DNA from: Rubritepida sp.
GTDB taxonomy: Bacteria > Pseudomonadota > Alphaproteobacteria > Acetobacterales > Acetobacteraceae
DNA length: 19,343 nucleotides
Direction: 5' to 3'
NCBI GenBank assembly: GCA_007129145.1
Contig: SKWC01000155.1
Span: 1-19,343, forward strand
A program made the position numbers and the translations under genes. The notes under the pieces were generated by a model that was not told the DNA's origin, searched no databases, and saw nothing but the letters and a program-made list of their open reading frames with translations. Below are positions 1 through 6,637 of the stretch, piece after piece. Each line of letters opens with the position of its first letter. Positions within the stretch are counted from its first letter, which is position 1.

Positions 1-490
1 CCGCCGCCGACGTCCAGGGCAGCACCAGCAGCGCCACCAGCGGCGCCACCGCCATGGCCGAAAGCGCGCCCACCGAGGAGATGCGCGACAGCCGCGCGGC
101 CACCAGCCATGTGGCGGCGGCCGCGAGGAACACGCCCCAGCCGAGGCCGAGCATGACGCCCAGCGCCGTGGCCACCCCCTTGCCGCCCCGGAAACCCAGC
201 CAGGGCGGGTGGCAATGGCCGAGCACCGCCGCCACCGCCGCCGCCGCGGCCCAGCCCGGCCCCGCGATCCACAGCGCCAGCCAGACCGCCACCGCGCCCT
301 TCAGGAAATCCAGCGCCAGGGTGGCGGCGGCGAGCTTGCGGTTGCCGGTGCGCAGCACATTCGTCGCGCCGATATTGCCCGAGCCGATGGCGCGGATGTC
401 GCCCAGCCCCGCCGCCCGGGTCAGCAACAGGCCGAAGGGGATGGAGCCCAGCCCCAGCGCCAGCAGCAGCGAAAGGATGCCCGCCATCAT
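1..490 (-). CDS. plsY: Glycerol-3-phosphate acyltransferase PlsY (partial, C-terminus beyond window)
   Basis: PlsY is an inner-membrane enzyme that moves an acyl group from acyl phosphate to glycerol-3-phosphate, the first step of phospholipid synthesis. Reading the minus strand from the ATG at 490 gives 163 codons without a stop. It starts with a hydrophobic helix (GILSLLLALGLGSIPFG). The family motif GSGNIGATNVLRT follows at residues 36-48, and later come GHCHPPWLGFRGGKGVAT and further hydrophobic segments. Complete family members are about 200 residues, so roughly 40 are missing beyond base 1. Two ATGs stand in tandem at 490 and 487. The first overlaps the stop of the upstream dihydroorotase-like gene as ATGA, which points to translational coupling and supports this start. 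pyrB-pyrC-plsY order is common in alphaproteobacteria. Identity is secure; only the C-terminus is unseen. Confidence 0.95.
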   Translation of the reverse strand, partial: MMAGILSLLLALGLGSIPFGLLLTRAAGLGDIRAIGSGNIGATNVLRTGNRKLAAATLALDFLKGAVAVWLALWIAGPGWAAAAAVAAVLGHCHPPWLGFRGGKGVATALGVMLGLGWGVFLAAAATWLVAARLSRISSVGALSAMAVAPLVALLVLPWTSAA

Positions 491-1755
491 CCGAAGACGC
501 GCCTGCCGGCCTTGAAGGTGGCGATGACCCGGCCCTCCAGCGCCCGCCCGTCGAAGGGCGAGTTCTGCGCCTTGCCCGGCAGGGCGCCGGCCTTGACCTG
601 CCAGGCGCGCTCCGGCGCGAAGAGGCACAGGTCGGCGGGTGCGCCTTCCGCCAGGCGCCCGGCCTCCAGCCCCAGTAGCGCGGCGGGGCGGCAGGTCAGC
701 AGCGCCAGCGCGTCGCGCAGCGAAAGGTCGCCGGCATGGACGCGCGCCAGCGTCACCCCCAGCAGTGTGGCCAGCCCCGCCCCGCCGGCCTCGGCCTGGG
801 CGAAGGGCAGGCGCTTGTCGTCCGCGTCGCGCGGCTGGTGGTCGGATGCGATGGCGTCAATCGTGCCATCGGCCAGCGCCGCCACCACCGCCAGCCGGTC
901 GGCCTCGCGGCGCAGCGGCGGGCTGAGCTTGGCGTAGCTGCGGAAATCACCGATCGCCGTCTCGTTCAGGTCGAAATAGGGCGGCGCGGTGTCGCAGGTG
1001 ACGCGCAGCCCCTCGGCCTTGGCGGCGCGGATGAGGTCGAGCGCGGCGCCGGTGCTGACATGGGCGAAATGCACATGCCCGCCGGTGAGGCGCGCGAGCG
1101 CGATGTCGCGCGCCACCATGATGGCCTCGGCCGCCGCGGGGATGCCGGGCAGGCCCAGCCGGGTGGCCAGCTCGCCCTCGGTGGCCGCGCCCAGGCCGGC
1201 CAGGCTGGGTTCCTCGGGGTGCTGCACCACCATGGCGCCGAACACCCGGGCATAGGACAGCGAGAGGCGCATGGTCCGCGCGCTGCCGATGGCGCGGCGG
1301 CCATCGGTGAAGGCGACCGCCCCGGCCTCGCGCAGCAGCCCGTATTCGGAGAGTTCCTTGCCGGCGCAGCCCTTGGTGGCGGCGGCATAGGGGCAGATCG
1401 TGAGGCTGGCGGTGGCCTCGCCACGGCGGATCACGAACTCGACCAGCGCGGGATCATCCAGCGCGGGGTCGGTGTCGGGCAGCATGGCGAGGGTGGTGAT
1501 GCCGCCCGCGGCCGCGGCCGCGGCTGCGGAGGCGATGGTCTCGCGGTGTTCGGCGCCCGGCTCCCCGATGGCGGCGCGCATGTCCACGAGCCCGGGGCAG
1601 AGCACGGCGCCGCCGGCGTCCAGCACCTGGGCGCCCTCGGCCGGTGCGCCGGTGAGGCTGGCGATGCGGCCGTCGCGCACCAGCAGCGCGCCCGGCGCGT
1701 CGAGGCCGGAAGCAGGGTCGAGCAGCCGGGCGTTGGTGATCAGCAGGGGGGTCAT
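487..1755 (-). CDS. pyrC: Dihydroorotase-like protein lacking the metal site (PyrC', pseudo-enzyme partner of PyrB)
   Basis: This 422-residue protein has the length and fold landmarks of type I dihydroorotase (amidohydrolase superfamily, pyrimidine synthesis). Examples are PGLVDM near residue 54, an EPG at 65-67, TKG at 128, HVST at 232 and SDH at 304-306. The active form has His-x-His after PGLVDM; here residues 60-62 are Arg-Ala-Ala. The usual PNT substrate motif is PDT (residues 93-95), the TPHH region reads TAPPYF, and the second His of the SDHAPH motif is Arg309. It is therefore expected to be inactive. Inactive homologues encoded next to pyrB are known from Pseudomonas and alphaproteobacteria, where they are thought to help assemble aspartate carbamoyltransferase. 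A working dihydroorotase should then be encoded elsewhere. The gene overlaps its neighbours on both sides by 4 bases, inside the pyrB operon. Family assignment is firm; the structural role is inferred. Confidence 0.93.
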   Translation of the reverse strand: MTPLLITNARLLDPASGLDAPGALLVRDGRIASLTGAPAEGAQVLDAGGAVLCPGLVDMRAAIGEPGAEHRETIASAAAAAAAGGITTLAMLPDTDPALDDPALVEFVIRRGEATASLTICPYAAATKGCAGKELSEYGLLREAGAVAFTDGRRAIGSARTMRLSLSYARVFGAMVVQHPEEPSLAGLGAATEGELATRLGLPGIPAAAEAIMVARDIALARLTGGHVHFAHVSTGAALDLIRAAKAEGLRVTCDTAPPYFDLNETAIGDFRSYAKLSPPLRREADRLAVVAALADGTIDAIASDHQPRDADDKRLPFAQAEAGGAGLATLLGVTLARVHAGDLSLRDALALLTCRPAALLGLEAGRLAEGAPADLCLFAPERAWQVKAGALPGKAQNSPFDGRALEGRVIATFKAGRRVFG

Positions 1756-2195
1756 GCCAGCGGCTTCTCCATGAAGACCCGCGGGAAGCCGGACTGCACG
1801 CCGCGATGCGTCTCGCGGAAGCCCAGCCGCGCATAGAGGGCGAGGTTCTCGGTCATCTTCTCGTGGGTGTAGAGGCGCAGACGCGCGAAGCCCCGCGCCC
1901 GAGCCTGTTCCTCGGCGAAGACGATGAGGCGGCGGCCGAGGCCCCGGCCGCGCGCGGCGGGCGCCACCGCCACATTATCGAGCCACAGCGCATCAGCCGC
2001 CGCCTCCAGCACCACGGCGCCGAGCAGCGCGCCCTCCTGCTCCAGCAGCCAGGCCTGGCCGGCGGCGATCCGCGCGCCGTAGTCGTCGCGCATCGGCCCC
2101 GGCTCGCTGCCGAGGCGCGGCAGGTAATGGGCATAGGCGGCGCGGACCAGGGCACACAGGGCCTGGGCCTCCGCCGGGCGGGCGGGACGGATCAT
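1752..2195 (-). CDS. GNAT-family N-acetyltransferase
   Basis: This is a 147-residue, single-domain GNAT acetyltransferase that would transfer an acetyl group from acetyl-CoA to an unknown amine. The acetyl-CoA pyrophosphate loop is clear: VAVAPAARGRGLGRRLI at about residues 75-91 (R/Q-x-x-G-x-G pattern at 82-87). The C-terminal NLALYARLGFRE at 117-128 is the usual motif B with its tyrosine (Tyr121). Length is normal for the family, and no signal peptide or membrane segment is seen, so it should be cytoplasmic. It sits between pyrB and the pyrC-like gene and overlaps each by 4 bases, so it must be co-translated with them. In most relatives I recall, pyrB and pyrC are directly adjacent, so the insertion is notable. 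Substrate unknown; it could modify a small molecule or a protein. Confidence 0.88.
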   Translation of the reverse strand: MIRPARPAEAQALCALVRAAYAHYLPRLGSEPGPMRDDYGARIAAGQAWLLEQEGALLGAVVLEAAADALWLDNVAVAPAARGRGLGRRLIVFAEEQARARGFARLRLYTHEKMTENLALYARLGFRETHRGVQSGFPRVFMEKPLA

Positions 2196-3145
2196 GCGTT
2201 GCGCCTCAGGTCGCGGGCGAGGACGTCCAGCACGGCCATGCGAACGGCCACCCCCATCTCGACCTGTTCGCCGATCACGCTGCGCTGCGGGTCATCCGCC
2301 ACCGCGCTGTCGATCTCGATGCCGCGGTTCATCGGCCCGGGATGCATCACGATGGCGTCGGGCTTCGCGGCGCGCAGCTTGGCCGCGTCCAGACCGAAGA
2401 AGCGGAAGAATTCGCGCGGGCTTGGCACCAGTCCCGCATTCATGCGCTCGCGCTGGAGGCGCAGCATCATGACCACATCGGCGCCGTCGAGGCCCGCGCG
2501 CATGTCGTGGTGGACCTCCACGCCCAGCCGCGCGCATTCGGCCGGGATCAGCGTGGGCGGGCCGATCACGCGCAGCCGCGCCCCCATGGCCGAGAGCAGG
2601 TGGATGTTGGAGCGCGCCACGCGGCTGTGGGTGATGTCGCCGCAGATGGCGACGACCAGCCCCTCCAGCCGCCCCTTGTGGCGGCGGATGGTCAGCGCGT
2701 CGAGCAACGCCTGGGTCGGGTGCTCATGCATGCCGTCGCCGGCGTTGATCACCGCCGCATCCACCTTCTGCGCCAGCAGCGCCGGCGCGCCCGATTGCGC
2801 GTGGCGGATCACCAGCAGGTCGGTGTTCATGGCGTTCAGCGTGGCGGCGGTGTCCAGCAGCGTCTCGCCCTTGTTCACGCTGCTGGTCGAGACCGACATG
2901 TTCACGATGTCCGCCCCCAGCCGCTTGCCCGCCAGTTCGAAGCTGGTGCGGGTGCGGGTGCTGTCCTCGAAGAACAGGTTGATCAGCGTGCGGCCCTTCA
3001 GCAGGTCACGCTGCGTCTTTCCCTGGCGGTTCAGCAGGGCATAGCTCTCGGCGAGGTCGAGCAGGGCGGTGATATGCGGCGGCTCCAGCCCCTCGATGGC
3101 GAGCAGATGCCCGGTGGGGAGGATGGGGAAGGAATGGCCGCTCAT
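2192..3145 (-). CDS. pyrB: Aspartate carbamoyltransferase catalytic subunit
   Basis: PyrB joins carbamoyl phosphate to aspartate, giving carbamoyl aspartate, the committed step of pyrimidine synthesis. The 317-residue protein carries the full set of signatures. STRTRTSFE at 62-70 is the carbamoyl-phosphate loop, and Lys92 lies in the mobile NKGE loop. HPTQALLD is at 142-149, LRLQRER (aspartate-binding) at 228-234, and HPGPMNRGIEI at 268-278. Length is typical of bacterial catalytic chains. The start follows an AAGGG ribosome site, and no regulatory pyrI gene is present. It leads an operon with the GNAT gene (4-base overlap), the inactive dihydroorotase-like gene and plsY. A GC-rich inverted repeat lies just upstream (3164-3198) and may end the preceding Kelch transcript or affect pyrB expression. 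Confidence 0.98.
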   Translation of the reverse strand: MSGHSFPILPTGHLLAIEGLEPPHITALLDLAESYALLNRQGKTQRDLLKGRTLINLFFEDSTRTRTSFELAGKRLGADIVNMSVSTSSVNKGETLLDTAATLNAMNTDLLVIRHAQSGAPALLAQKVDAAVINAGDGMHEHPTQALLDALTIRRHKGRLEGLVVAICGDITHSRVARSNIHLLSAMGARLRVIGPPTLIPAECARLGVEVHHDMRAGLDGADVVMMLRLQRERMNAGLVPSPREFFRFFGLDAAKLRAAKPDAIVMHPGPMNRGIEIDSAVADDPQRSVIGEQVEMGVAVRMAVLDVLARDLRRNA

Positions 3146-3163
3146 GCCGCCCTTGTAGGGCCG

Positions 3164-3198
3164 GGGCGGCGGCTTCGGGAAGCGGTGTGCCGCCGCCC
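3164..3198. repeat. Perfect 10-base inverted repeat between the Kelch gene and pyrB
   Basis: GGGCGGCGGC at 3164-3173 is matched by its exact reverse complement GCCGCCGCCC at 3189-3198, with a 15-base loop between them. The stem is entirely G-C. It lies 17 bases past the Kelch stop codon and 18 bases before the pyrB start. There is no T-rich tract after it on the minus strand, so it is not a standard intrinsic terminator. It could be a transcript-end stabiliser, a weak terminator, or a leader hairpin for pyrB. The repeat is seen directly; the function is inferred. Confidence 0.5.
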
Positions 3199-3215
3199 TT
3201 CCCCGCCTCGCCGCA

Positions 3216-4286
3216 TCAGGCCAGGGTGAAGGCCTCGTTGATCGCGCTCTTCACGCCGCCGCCCATCTGCGGGCCGCCCCCGGCGACATAGACCGAATCG
3301 CCGATCACCACCGCGCCCATGCCATGCCGGGGCGTCATCATGGGCGCATGGGACTCCCAGGAGTTTGTGGCCGGATCGTAGGCCTCGTTCTGGCCGTAGA
3401 CGCGGTTGGTGCCCTCGCCGCCCATGCAGAAGATGCGATCATGGAACCACACCGTGCCATGGCCCGAGCGCGCGGTGGGGATGGGCGCGCGGAACTGCCA
3501 TTCGTCGGTCTGCGGGTCATAGGCGTGGTGCAGGTTGGAATTGGTGTGGAAGCTGTCCACCCGCCCCGCGAACAGATGGATGCGCCCGCCCACCGTGACG
3601 ATGCCCGCATGGTCGCGCCCGACCGGCATGGGGTGGCGGCGGTGGTAGCGGTCGGTGCGCGGGTCATAGACCAGGTGCCAGTCGATCGAGCGGCGGTTGG
3701 CCGAGCCGATGGCGCCGCCGATGATGTGGATCACCTCGCCCAGCGCGATGCAGGCCATGGCGCCGCAGGCCTCGGGCAGGCGGCGCAGCGTGTGCCAGCG
3801 CGTGCCGTCGAAGGCGAAGGCTCCGTCATGGGGGGTGCGGTTCTGCTCGATGAAGCCGCCGAAGGCGTAGAGGCGGTCTCCCAGCGGCGCCACGCCGACG
3901 TGATTGGCGCCACGCGGCAGCTGCGCCAGCTCCTCCCAGCTGTTGGAGGCCGGGTCGTAGGCATGGTGGTAGGGGCGGTCCACCCGCTGCTCGGCATAGC
4001 CGCCGACCAGATGCATGCGGCCGCGGTATTCCGCCGCCCAGGCCATCTCGGTGCGCGGGATCGGCAGCGGCGCCAGCGCCCGCCAGGCGCCCTGGCGCGC
4101 GGCCGGCGGCGCGGGGCTTTCGGTGACGGCATGGGCATGGTGCAGGTCGGGCAGGTCCATGCGGCCGGGGGTGCGCAGCGCCTCGAACTGGCCGGCCTGG
4201 TGATCATGGATGTTGCCCTGGGCGAGGGCGGGGCCGGCGGCGAGCGCAACGCCCGCGCCCAGCAGGTGGCGGCGATGCAGCTTCAT
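3216..4286 (-). CDS. Exported Kelch-repeat beta-propeller protein (Tat-type signal)
   Basis: This 356-residue protein has an N-terminal signal MKLHRRHLLGAGVALAAGP with an Arg-Arg-x-Leu-Leu core and a likely cleavage site after Ala22 (ALA-Q), suggesting Tat export. The mature part holds about six Kelch blades. Each has a hydrophobic strand ending in Gly-Gly or similar (MHLVGGY at 91, LYAFGGF at 139, IHIIGGA at 186, IHLFAGR at 236, IFCMGGE at 285, VYVAGGG at 332). Each is followed by a YDP/W segment such as HAYDPASNSW. It should form a closed propeller in the periplasm. No catalytic residues can be assigned, so binding or scaffold use is as likely as an enzyme role. The ATG at 4286 is preferred over an upstream one at 4322 because it begins the signal peptide and follows GGAGAGGA. 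The gene lies 32 bases after ruvX and may share its transcript. Confidence 0.85.
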   Translation of the reverse strand: MKLHRRHLLGAGVALAAGPALAQGNIHDHQAGQFEALRTPGRMDLPDLHHAHAVTESPAPPAARQGAWRALAPLPIPRTEMAWAAEYRGRMHLVGGYAEQRVDRPYHHAYDPASNSWEELAQLPRGANHVGVAPLGDRLYAFGGFIEQNRTPHDGAFAFDGTRWHTLRRLPEACGAMACIALGEVIHIIGGAIGSANRRSIDWHLVYDPRTDRYHRRHPMPVGRDHAGIVTVGGRIHLFAGRVDSFHTNSNLHHAYDPQTDEWQFRAPIPTARSGHGTVWFHDRIFCMGGEGTNRVYGQNEAYDPATNSWESHAPMMTPRHGMGAVVIGDSVYVAGGGPQMGGGVKSAINEAFTLA

Positions 4287-4318
4287 GGGCGGGTGTCCTC
4301 TCCGACGGTCGCGGAGGA

Positions 4319-4822
4319 TCATGGCCCGGCTGTATCCTCCCTGTCTGTAACCATCCGTGACGGCGCGCTCGCGTCCAGCGCCGCCTGCAGCATCCAGGCG
4401 GCCGCGGCCGCATCCACCGCCGCGGCGCGCTTCTTCCGGCTGAGGTCGGCCTCGCGGATCATGGCGCGGTTCACCGCGGCACTCGACAGGCGCTCATCCC
4501 ACAGGGCGGCCGGCAGGCCGGTCGCCTCGCTCAGCGCCAGCGCCCAGTCGTGCGCGGCCTGGGCGGCGGGGCCCGCGCTGCCATCCATCGAGAGCGGATG
4601 GCCGACCACCAGCCCCCCTGCCCCCTCGCGCCGGGCGATCGCCGTGATTTCCACGGCGACGTCGCGCAGCTTGCCGCGCTTCAGCGCCGCATAGGGGGAT
4701 GCCAGCATCAGCGTCACATCCGACAACGCAACGCCGATGATCCGCGCGCCCGGGTCGAGGCCGAGCAACCGCTGCCCCCGCGGCATTGCGGCCCGCAGCG
4801 CGGTCATGTTGAACAAGCCCAT
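4319..4822 (-). CDS. ruvX: Putative pre-16S rRNA nuclease / Holliday junction resolvase homologue RuvX (YqgF)
   Basis: This YqgF/RuvX family protein has an RNase H-like nuclease fold and is linked to 16S rRNA 5' maturation and possibly Holliday junction cleavage. From the ATG at 4822 it is 167 residues. The acidic residues of the active site are visible: Asp23 in LLGLDPG, Glu110 in LWDERLSS, and Asp137 in AVDAAAAAWML. The loop VVGHPLSMDGSAGPAA at 72-87 is typical. The reading frame stays open upstream to 4906, but that extension would overlap gatC and is not family-like. The ATG at 4807 (MTALRAAM) is an alternative start. It is divergent from gatC with only 46 bases between start codons, so both promoters must lie in or near that short gap. 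ruvX next to gatCAB and pyrB is common in alphaproteobacteria. Confidence 0.92.
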   Translation of the reverse strand: MGLFNMTALRAAMPRGQRLLGLDPGARIIGVALSDVTLMLASPYAALKRGKLRDVAVEITAIARREGAGGLVVGHPLSMDGSAGPAAQAAHDWALALSEATGLPAALWDERLSSAAVNRAMIREADLSRKKRAAAVDAAAAAWMLQAALDASAPSRMVTDREDTAGP

Positions 4823-4868
4823 GGCGGGGCTTATGGTCCGGCCCGCCCAGCAACGGAAGTGGAACCAC

Positions 4869-5162
4869 ATGTCGCTCGATGCCGCGACGGTGCGTCGCGT
4901 CGCCAATCTGGCGCGGCTGCGCCTCGAAGATCAGGAAGTCGGAAAGCTGCAGGCGGAACTGAACGGGATCCTGGGCTGGATCGAGCAGTTGCAGCAGGTG
5001 GACACCGATGGCGTGGAGCCCATGGCCGGCGGATCGCCCGGCGGGGCGGCGCTGCGCTGGCGCGGCGATGCCGTGACCGATGGCGGCCAGGCCGCGAAGG
5101 TGCTGGCCAATGCCCCCGACCGCGCGGGCGACTGGTTCGCCGTGCCGAAGGTGGTGGAATGA
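4869..5162 (+). CDS. gatC: Aspartyl/glutamyl-tRNA amidotransferase subunit C
   Basis: GatC is the small subunit that holds GatA and GatB together in the tRNA-dependent amidotransferase, which makes Gln-tRNA(Gln) and/or Asn-tRNA(Asn). The protein has 97 residues, normal for the family. It begins MSLDAATVRRVANLARLRL, the conserved N-terminal helix with ANLARL, and continues with an amphipathic stretch (NGILGWIEQLQQVDTDGVEPM) typical of GatC. The ATG at 4869 is chosen because it starts this family N-terminus and follows GGAAGTGGA. The stop overlaps gatA in an ATGA junction at 5159-5162, so the two are translationally coupled. Confidence 0.96.
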   Translation: MSLDAATVRRVANLARLRLEDQEVGKLQAELNGILGWIEQLQQVDTDGVEPMAGGSPGGAALRWRGDAVTDGGQAAKVLANAPDRAGDWFAVPKVVE

Positions 5163-6637
5163 TGCGCCCGACCGATCTGACCATCGCGCAGGCCCTCGAT
5201 GCGCTGGACCGGCGCGAGGTCAGCGCGGTGGAACTCGCCACCGCCTTCCTGGACGCCATCGAGCGGCTGAACCCCCGGCTGAACGCCTACATCACCGTCA
5301 CGGCCGAGCAGGCGCTGGAAACCGCCAAGGCCTCCGACGCCCGGCGCGCGAAGGGCGAGGCCGGGAAGCTGGACGGCATCCCGCTGGGCATCAAGGATTT
5401 GTTCTGCACCGAGGGCACGCGCACCACGGCGGGATCGAACATCCTGGACGGCTTCGTGCCGCCCTATGAGAGCACGGTCAGCGCCAACCTCAAGCGCGAC
5501 GGCGCGGTGTTCCTGGGCAAGCTGAACCTGGACGAGTTCGCCATGGGCTCCTCCAACCAGACCAGCGCCTTCGGGCCGGTGGAGAACCCCTGGTCGCGCG
5601 CCAATGACCCCGCCAAGCGGCTGGTTCCGGGCGGTTCCTCGGGCGGGTCGGCGGCCGCGGTGGCCGCGCGGCTGGCCATGGGGGCGACCGCGACCGACAC
5701 CGGCGGCTCCATCCGCCAGCCCGCGGCCTTCTGCGGCATCGCCGGCATCAAGCCGACCTATGGGCGGTGCTCGCGCTGGGGGATCGTGGCCTTTGCGTCC
5801 TCGCTGGACCAGGCGGGGCCGGTGGCCCGGACCGTCGAGGACAACGCCATCCTGCTGGCCTCGATGGCCGGCTTCGACCCCCGGGATTCCACCAGCGCCG
5901 ATCTGCCGGTGCCGGATTTCCGCGCCGCGGTCGGGCGCGGGGTGAAGGGGCTGCGCATCGGCGTGCCGGAGGAATATCGCATCCCCGGCATGGCGCCCGA
6001 GATCGAGGCGCTGTGGCAGCAGGGCCTGGATTGGCTGCGCGCCGAGGGCGCGGAGATCGTGCCCATCTCCCTGCCGCACACGAAATACGCCCTGCCCACC
6101 TATTATGTGGTGGCACCGGCCGAGGCCTCGTCCAACCTGGCGCGCTATGACGGGGTGCGCTACGGGCTGCGCGAGGACGGCCGGGACCTGAAGGACCTGT
6201 ATGAGCGGACGCGGGCGCGCGGCTTCGGCGCGGAGGTGCGTCGGCGCGTCATGATCGGCACCTATGTGCTGAGCGCCGGCTACTACGACGCCTATTACCT
6301 GAAGGCGCAGAAGGTGCGCGCGCTGATCCGCCGCGACTTCGAGCAGGCGTGGGAGAAGGTGGACGCCATCGTGACGCCGGCCACGCCATCGGCCGCCTTC
6401 GCCATGGATGAGAAGCAGGACGACCCGGTGACCATGTATCTGAACGACGTGTTTACGGTGACGGCGAACCTCGCGGGGCTGCCGGGGCTGGCGGTGCCCG
6501 CGGGGCTCGACGCGCAGGGGCTGCCGCTGGGGTTGCAGGTGATCGGGCGGGCGTTTGATGAGGAGACGGTGTTCGCGGTCGGTGGCGCGATCGAGCGCGC
6601 GGCCGGGTTCGCGGCCAAGCCGGGGATCATGGCATGA
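5159..6637 (+). CDS. gatA: Aspartyl/glutamyl-tRNA amidotransferase subunit A
   Basis: GatA is the glutaminase subunit. It releases ammonia from glutamine, and GatB uses it to amidate Glu-tRNA(Gln) or Asp-tRNA(Asn). The 492-residue protein shows the amidase-signature Ser-Ser-Lys triad. Lys79 is in GIPLGIKDLF, the cis-serine is in GGSSGGSAAAVA at 158-169, and the nucleophile is Ser184 in DTGGSIRQPA. GIAGIKPTYGRCSRWG follows. Two in-frame ATGs stand at 5159 and 5162. The first overlaps the gatC stop as ATGA and is preferred, with the second giving a protein one residue shorter. The gene ends in another ATGA overlap with gatB (6634-6637). The identity is secure. Confidence 0.97.
   Translation: MMRPTDLTIAQALDALDRREVSAVELATAFLDAIERLNPRLNAYITVTAEQALETAKASDARRAKGEAGKLDGIPLGIKDLFCTEGTRTTAGSNILDGFVPPYESTVSANLKRDGAVFLGKLNLDEFAMGSSNQTSAFGPVENPWSRANDPAKRLVPGGSSGGSAAAVAARLAMGATATDTGGSIRQPAAFCGIAGIKPTYGRCSRWGIVAFASSLDQAGPVARTVEDNAILLASMAGFDPRDSTSADLPVPDFRAAVGRGVKGLRIGVPEEYRIPGMAPEIEALWQQGLDWLRAEGAEIVPISLPHTKYALPTYYVVAPAEASSNLARYDGVRYGLREDGRDLKDLYERTRARGFGAEVRRRVMIGTYVLSAGYYDAYYLKAQKVRALIRRDFEQAWEKVDAIVTPATPSAAFAMDEKQDDPVTMYLNDVFTVTANLAGLPGLAVPAGLDAQGLPLGLQVIGRAFDEETVFAVGGAIERAAGFAAKPGIMA

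Noticed and set aside
1500..1535. GCGGCC-type short repeat in the dihydroorotase-like gene
   Set aside because: It encodes an alanine run in a normal helix position; a codon-bias effect and not a distinct repeat element.
736..1836. 366-codon plus-strand frame opposite the dihydroorotase-like gene
   Set aside because: The minus-strand gene has clear family motifs, while this frame is Gly/Ala/Arg-rich and featureless.
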